Origin: Clostridium sp. KNHs205 | GTDB taxonomy: Bacteria; Bacillota; Clostridia; Lachnospirales; Lachnospiraceae | NCBI RefSeq assembly: GCF_000702945.1 | Contig: NZ_JNLE01000003.1 | Location: 908,501 to 972,500 of the forward strand | Length of the DNA: 64,000 nucleotides | Direction: 5' to 3' | Shown: in pieces, positions 60,896 to 64,000 of the stretch | Position numbering within the stretch: the stretch's first letter is position 1 | Layout: every line of letters begins with the position of its first letter | The notes under the pieces: generated by a model | Databases searched by the model: none | What the model was told of the DNA's origin: nothing | The model's input: only the letters and a program-made list of their open reading frames with translations | Position numbers and translations under genes: made by a program

Positions 60896-61324
60896 ATGCT
60901 GATTCGTCATATGCAGGAAGAAGATATGGACCAGGTCTATGCTATAGAAAGCAATTCTTTTTCAAGGCCCTGGAGCAGAGAATCTTTTCTTCAGTCACTT
61001 CGTAATCCCAGTAACCTTTACCTTGTAGTGGAAGAAGAAGGAAGAATACTCGGCTATTGCGGCTTATGGGGAATTGTTGGTGAAGGAGAGATAACCAATG
61101 TTGCCGTTGACTCCAGATACAGGAACCAGGGGGTAGGGGAGGCCATGCTTCGGGAACTGCTCAGACAGGCGGGAGAGTCAGGGATAGATGCCTTTACACT
61201 GGAGGTGAGGCTCAGCAATATATCAGCTATTCACCTCTATCACAAGTTAGGCTTTCAGGATACTGCAATCAGGAAAAACTATTATGACGCACCAGTAGAG
61301 GATGCACTTATAATGTGGTTGTAA
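60896..61324 (+). CDS. rimI: Ribosomal-protein-alanine N-acetyltransferase RimI
   Basis: 142-residue GNAT enzyme. The N-terminal IRHMQEEDMDQVYAIE and FSRPWSRESFLQSL, motif A VAVDSRYRNQGVGEAML, and NISAIHLYHKLGFQ with YY at the C-terminus fit RimI, which acetylates the N-terminus of ribosomal protein S18. It follows tsaB by 3 bp, the typical arrangement. The true substrate in Clostridia is less well tested. Confidence 0.93.
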   Translation: MLIRHMQEEDMDQVYAIESNSFSRPWSRESFLQSLRNPSNLYLVVEEEGRILGYCGLWGIVGEGEITNVAVDSRYRNQGVGEAMLRELLRQAGESGIDAFTLEVRLSNISAIHLYHKLGFQDTAIRKNYYDAPVEDALIMWL

Positions 61325-61398
61325 TTCCCACTGTAAATTTTCTGGATTTCACGTTATAATAATAACAAGAAGGCGGACAAGTCGGCGGGAGGGAAGAC

Positions 61399-61644
61399 AT
61401 GGATAAAGTAAGGAAAGCACCGATAATCAGACATGACATGTTTTGTAATGTTTGTGGAAAGAAAATAGCGGTAGAAAAAGGTATAATGAAAGAAGATGTC
61501 TTTGAAGCTGCAAAAGAGTGGGGATACTTTTCCAAGTACGATTTGGAACTTCACAAATTCAATATGTGTGAAGATTGTTATGACAAATTCATTTCATCCT
61601 TTAAGATACCGATACAAAAGATTCATAAGAAAGAAGCACTATAA
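61399..61644 (+). CDS. Small protein with a zinc-ribbon-like Cys set
   Basis: 81 residues. Two CxxC pairs (CNVC near 16-19 and CEDC near 57-60) around a helical stretch suggest one bound zinc. A GGAGGG site 6 nt before the ATG indicates real translation. I do not recognise a named family; conserved hypothetical proteins of this type are common in Lachnospiraceae. It lies between rimI and a terminator. Confidence 0.75.
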   Translation: MDKVRKAPIIRHDMFCNVCGKKIAVEKGIMKEDVFEAAKEWGYFSKYDLELHKFNMCEDCYDKFISSFKIPIQKIHKKEAL

Positions 61645-61652
61645 AGAGAGGG

Positions 61653-61705
61653 ACAGACATACCAGGGGACAGGCATAGCCGAGCTGGGTGTCTGTTTCTT
61701 TTTTT
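61653..61705 (+). terminator. Rho-independent terminator
   Basis: A 12-bp stem with one bulge (61653-61665 with 61684-61695) followed by TTCTTTTTTT. It ends the tsaE to zinc-ribbon transcript. Confidence 0.85.
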
Positions 61706-61832
61706 ATGTAATGGGCTTCGAGCATCAAAAGAACGGCAGGTAAGCTTTTGACATTCCTATGGAAGATTGCCACTAGCTTGACAGCGTATTATCACAATAG
61801 ACTGGCATGGTCAGAGTCTAGCTGTTTTGGGA

Positions 61833-61873
61833 TATAACGATTTGGGTTATAATACAAATATGAGATCGTTATA
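61833..61873 (+). promoter_or_regulatory. Operator-like dyad over a -10 element upstream of rnz
   Basis: Perfect 9-bp arms TATAACGAT (61833-61841) and ATCGTTATA (61865-61873) flank TATAAT at 61848-61853. The -35 is poor. A repressor or activator site for the RNase Z gene is plausible. Confidence 0.45.
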
Positions 61874-62011
61874 ATAGAACAGGACCGGCAGTAATATTCC
61901 CGCGGGCTTGATTCCTTAAAAATGTTATGGTACTATTTAGGAAACACAGGCAGAAGGCTTCTGCCCATATTAAATAACTGTTTTATCAAAGCAGTAAAGC
62001 GAGGAAAATAC

Positions 62012-62926
62012 ATGTTAGATGTTTGCTTACTAGGAACCAGCGGAATGATGCCTTTGCCAAACAGATGGCTGACAGCATTAATGACCAGATACAATGGTTC
62101 CAGTCTACTGATAGACTGTGGTGAAGGAACCCAGATTGCAATAAAAGAAAAGGGATGGAGTTTTCATCCTATCGATATTATATGCTTTACCCATTATCAT
62201 GGAGATCATATCAGCGGATTACCCGGGCTGCTCCTTACAATGGGAAATGCAGACCGAACCGAGCCGGTTACCATGATCGGGCCAAAGGGATTGGAAAGAG
62301 TAGTAAGTGCCTTAAGAGTAATTGCACCGGAGCTTCCCTTTGAAATTAACTTTATAGAGATAAACGGTGCAGAAGAAGAATTCCGAATCAATGGATATGT
62401 GATACAGGCCTTTAAAGTTAATCACAATGTATTATGTTACGGCTATAATGTGCAGATTGAACGTGGCGGCAGATTCTTCCTTGAGAAAGCAACAGAGAAT
62501 GGGGTGCCGCAAAAATACTGGAACCGGCTGCAAAAAGGAGAGACGGTAGAAGCAGAGGATGGAATTTTTACCCCTGAGATGGTATTAGGTCCGCCAAGAA
62601 AAGGAATTAAGTTAACCTATTGTACCGACACCAGACCTATCCCCTCCATAAGTGATCATGCCATGGGGGCAGACCTGTTTATCTGTGAAGGAATGTATGG
62701 TGAGAAGGATAAGGAAAATAAGGCGGCGGAACATAAGCATATGACCTTTTATGATGCCGCGAGACTGGCAAAAGCAGCCAATGTAAAGGAACTTTGGCTG
62801 ACTCATTACAGTCCGTCTTTAATAAGACCCGAAGAATTTATGGCCGATACCAGAGCTATATTTCCGGAAGCAAAGGCGGGAACTGACAAGAAAAGTATCA
62901 CGCTGGAATTCGATCCGAATGAATAA
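62012..62926 (+). CDS. rnz: Ribonuclease Z (tRNA 3'-endonuclease)
   Basis: 304 residues of the metallo-beta-lactamase fold. The metal motif HxHxDH is residues 61-66 (THYHGDH); LLIDCGEGTQIA precedes it, CTDTRP and the C-terminal LTHYSPS supply further ligands. It cleaves the 3' trailer of tRNA precursors lacking encoded CCA. The frame is open from 61922, but GAGG at 62001-62004 points to ATG 62012, and the protein then begins at the conserved family N-terminus (MLDVCLLGTSG). Confidence 0.95.
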   Translation: MLDVCLLGTSGMMPLPNRWLTALMTRYNGSSLLIDCGEGTQIAIKEKGWSFHPIDIICFTHYHGDHISGLPGLLLTMGNADRTEPVTMIGPKGLERVVSALRVIAPELPFEINFIEINGAEEEFRINGYVIQAFKVNHNVLCYGYNVQIERGGRFFLEKATENGVPQKYWNRLQKGETVEAEDGIFTPEMVLGPPRKGIKLTYCTDTRPIPSISDHAMGADLFICEGMYGEKDKENKAAEHKHMTFYDAARLAKAANVKELWLTHYSPSLIRPEEFMADTRAIFPEAKAGTDKKSITLEFDPNE

Positions 62927-63189
62927 CTAGAACTAAAACAGTGTACTGCAATACCTAGGTATAGTACTGCTCTGATTACCTTTATACAATTCCGGTTGAA
63001 CCTAAGCATAGCACAACTACGACTGGGTTTGCCTGCATTGCATATGAAAAGCTATTCCAAAATTATGAACAGCATTAAATGGACGAAGCAGTAGAAGCTT
63101 TTACAGAACATTAGAATACCAGATATGATTCTTATATAACAAAATCAATAAAGTTGGAAAGGAATTGCTCCAAGAGCAATCTGTTAAAA

Positions 63190-64000
63190 ATGGAAAAAGA
63201 CATATTAATTCTGGCTATTGAATCCTCCTGTGATGAAACAGCAGCAGCTGTAGTAAAGAACGGAAGAACGGTCTTATCAAATGTGATATCCTCCCAGATA
63301 GCACTTCATACCCTGTATGGAGGGGTTGTCCCGGAAATAGCCTCCAGAAAGCACATAGAAAAAATCAATCAGGTAGTGAAAGAAGCGTTGAAGGAAGCAG
63401 AAGTGACTTTAGAGGACATAGACGCTATTGGTGTAACCTATGGACCCGGACTGGTTGGAGCCTTGCTTGTAGGAGTAGCAGAAGCAAAGGCAATCAGTTA
63501 TGCCGCTAAGAAACCCCTGGTAGGGGTACATCATATTGAAGGGCATGTTTCTGCTAATTTCATAGAACACCCAGACCTGGAGCCTCCTTTCTTATGTTTG
63601 ATCGTATCAGGAGGACATACTCACCTTGTAATTGTAAAGGATTACGGGAAGTATGAAATCATCGGCAGGACCCATGATGATGCAGCCGGCGAAGCCTTTG
63701 ATAAGGTTGCCAGAGCAATAGGACTTGGTTATCCTGGAGGACCCAAGGTGGACAAGCTTGCAAAAGAAGGAAAGAAAGATGCCATTGCCTTCCCAAGGGC
63801 CAACATAGCAGATGCTCCTTATGATTTTAGTTTTAGCGGAGTGAAATCTGCAGTTCTGAACCACTTGAATTACTGTGAAATGAAGAAAGAAGAAATAAAT
63901 AGAGCAGATATAGCAGCGTCCTTCCAGGAAGCTGTGGTAGATGCGCTGGTTACCAAGACACTGGCAGCAGCAAAAGATTTTAAGCTAAAAAAGGTTGCCC
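63190..64000 (+). CDS. tsaD: tRNA N6-adenosine threonylcarbamoyltransferase TsaD (partial, runs off the window)
   Basis: The first 270 codons are present, with no stop. Its N-terminus [16 protein letters not shown], the motif [10 protein letters not shown] with the two metal His, VSGGHTHLV and [22 protein letters not shown] are TsaD signatures. With TsaB and TsaE (59698-60892) it forms the t6A complex. The ATG at 63190 lacks an adjacent ribosome site; AAAGGA at 63159-63164 is separated from it by a short hairpin ATTGCTC/GAGCAAT. Upstream in-frame codons offer no better start. Confidence 0.95.
   Translation, partial: MEKDILILAIESSCDETAAAVVKNGRTVLSNVISSQIALHTLYGGVVPEIASRKHIEKINQVVKEALKEAEVTLEDIDAIGVTYGPGLVGALLVGVAEAKAISYAAKKPLVGVHHIEGHVSANFIEHPDLEPPFLCLIVSGGHTHLVIVKDYGKYEIIGRTHDDAAGEAFDKVARAIGLGYPGGPKVDKLAKEGKKDAIAFPRANIADAPYDFSFSGVKSAVLNHLNYCEMKKEEINRADIAASFQEAVVDALVTKTLAAAKDFKLKKVA

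Noticed and set aside
1..64000. Insertion sequences, prophage or integrative element
   Set aside because: No transposase, integrase or phage structural genes were found; mobile-like features are limited to non-coding palindromes.

Overview
The window looks like a chromosomal segment of a low-GC anaerobic Firmicute, most probably Lachnospiraceae (Anaerocolumna/Lachnoclostridium-like). This rests on the AT-rich sequence, strong GGAGG-type ribosome sites, TTGACA/TATAAT promoters, an FMN-riboswitch-controlled RibU, an extracellular flavinylated reductase, and the hom / iPGM-like / lysC gene order. I saw no rRNA, tRNA, CRISPR array, insertion sequence or prophage.

Layout. (1) 0-10 kb, housekeeping: CPBP protease, trxB, a secreted SH3b-NlpC/P60 hydrolase, hpf, secA, prfB with its programmed +1 frameshift, and a CheW-like protein. 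A cluster of DnaA-box 9-mers lies upstream of hpf. (2) 10.5-15.4 kb: a lipoprotein flavin reductase behind a MerR-type promoter, a convergent MerR-family regulator, and a chemotaxis receptor. (3) 15.9-21.8 kb: aspartate-family amino-acid genes (ACT protein, hom, iPGM-like putative homoserine kinase, lysC), then a formate/nitrite-type channel. (4) 22.1-34.4 kb: exopolysaccharide block 1, with a consensus promoter, a long leader, glycosyltransferases, a WbsX-like protein, Wzy, a pyruvyl transferase, a MenD-like ThDP enzyme, an SDR and a Wzx flippase. (5) 34.5-41.3 kb: GNAT, GH2 glycosidase and Tex, separated by long palindromes. (6) 42-57 kb: exopolysaccharide block 2, with initiating phosphoglycosyltransferase, two CpsB-type phosphatases, Wzz/BY-kinase, an Ig-like protein, VanZ-like proteins and an LCP ligase. 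(7) Inside block 2, at 49.5-55.6 kb, sits a RiPP-like cassette: PqqD-type recognition protein, radical SAM-SPASM enzyme, a 58-residue Cys-containing peptide, HPr-kinase-like protein, S26-type peptidase, ABC transporter and nucleotidyltransferase. (8) 57.8-64 kb: FMN riboswitch-ribU, a 40-bp tandem repeat array, tsaE-tsaB-rimI, a small zinc-ribbon protein, RNase Z, and tsaD running off the end.

The most unusual signals are three. First, the RiPP-like cassette combines a radical SAM enzyme with the kinase/nucleotidyltransferase/ABC accessory set otherwise known from lasso peptides. Second, a ~90-nt RNA motif occurs three times in block 2, each time ending 15-17 nt before the start codon of an envelope gene; it shows a pseudoknot and covarying stems. 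Third, at least six long intergenic palindromes (about 125-280 bp) are present, two of them copies of one family with a compensatory base-pair change. All functional assignments are from reading the sequence; no database search was run.
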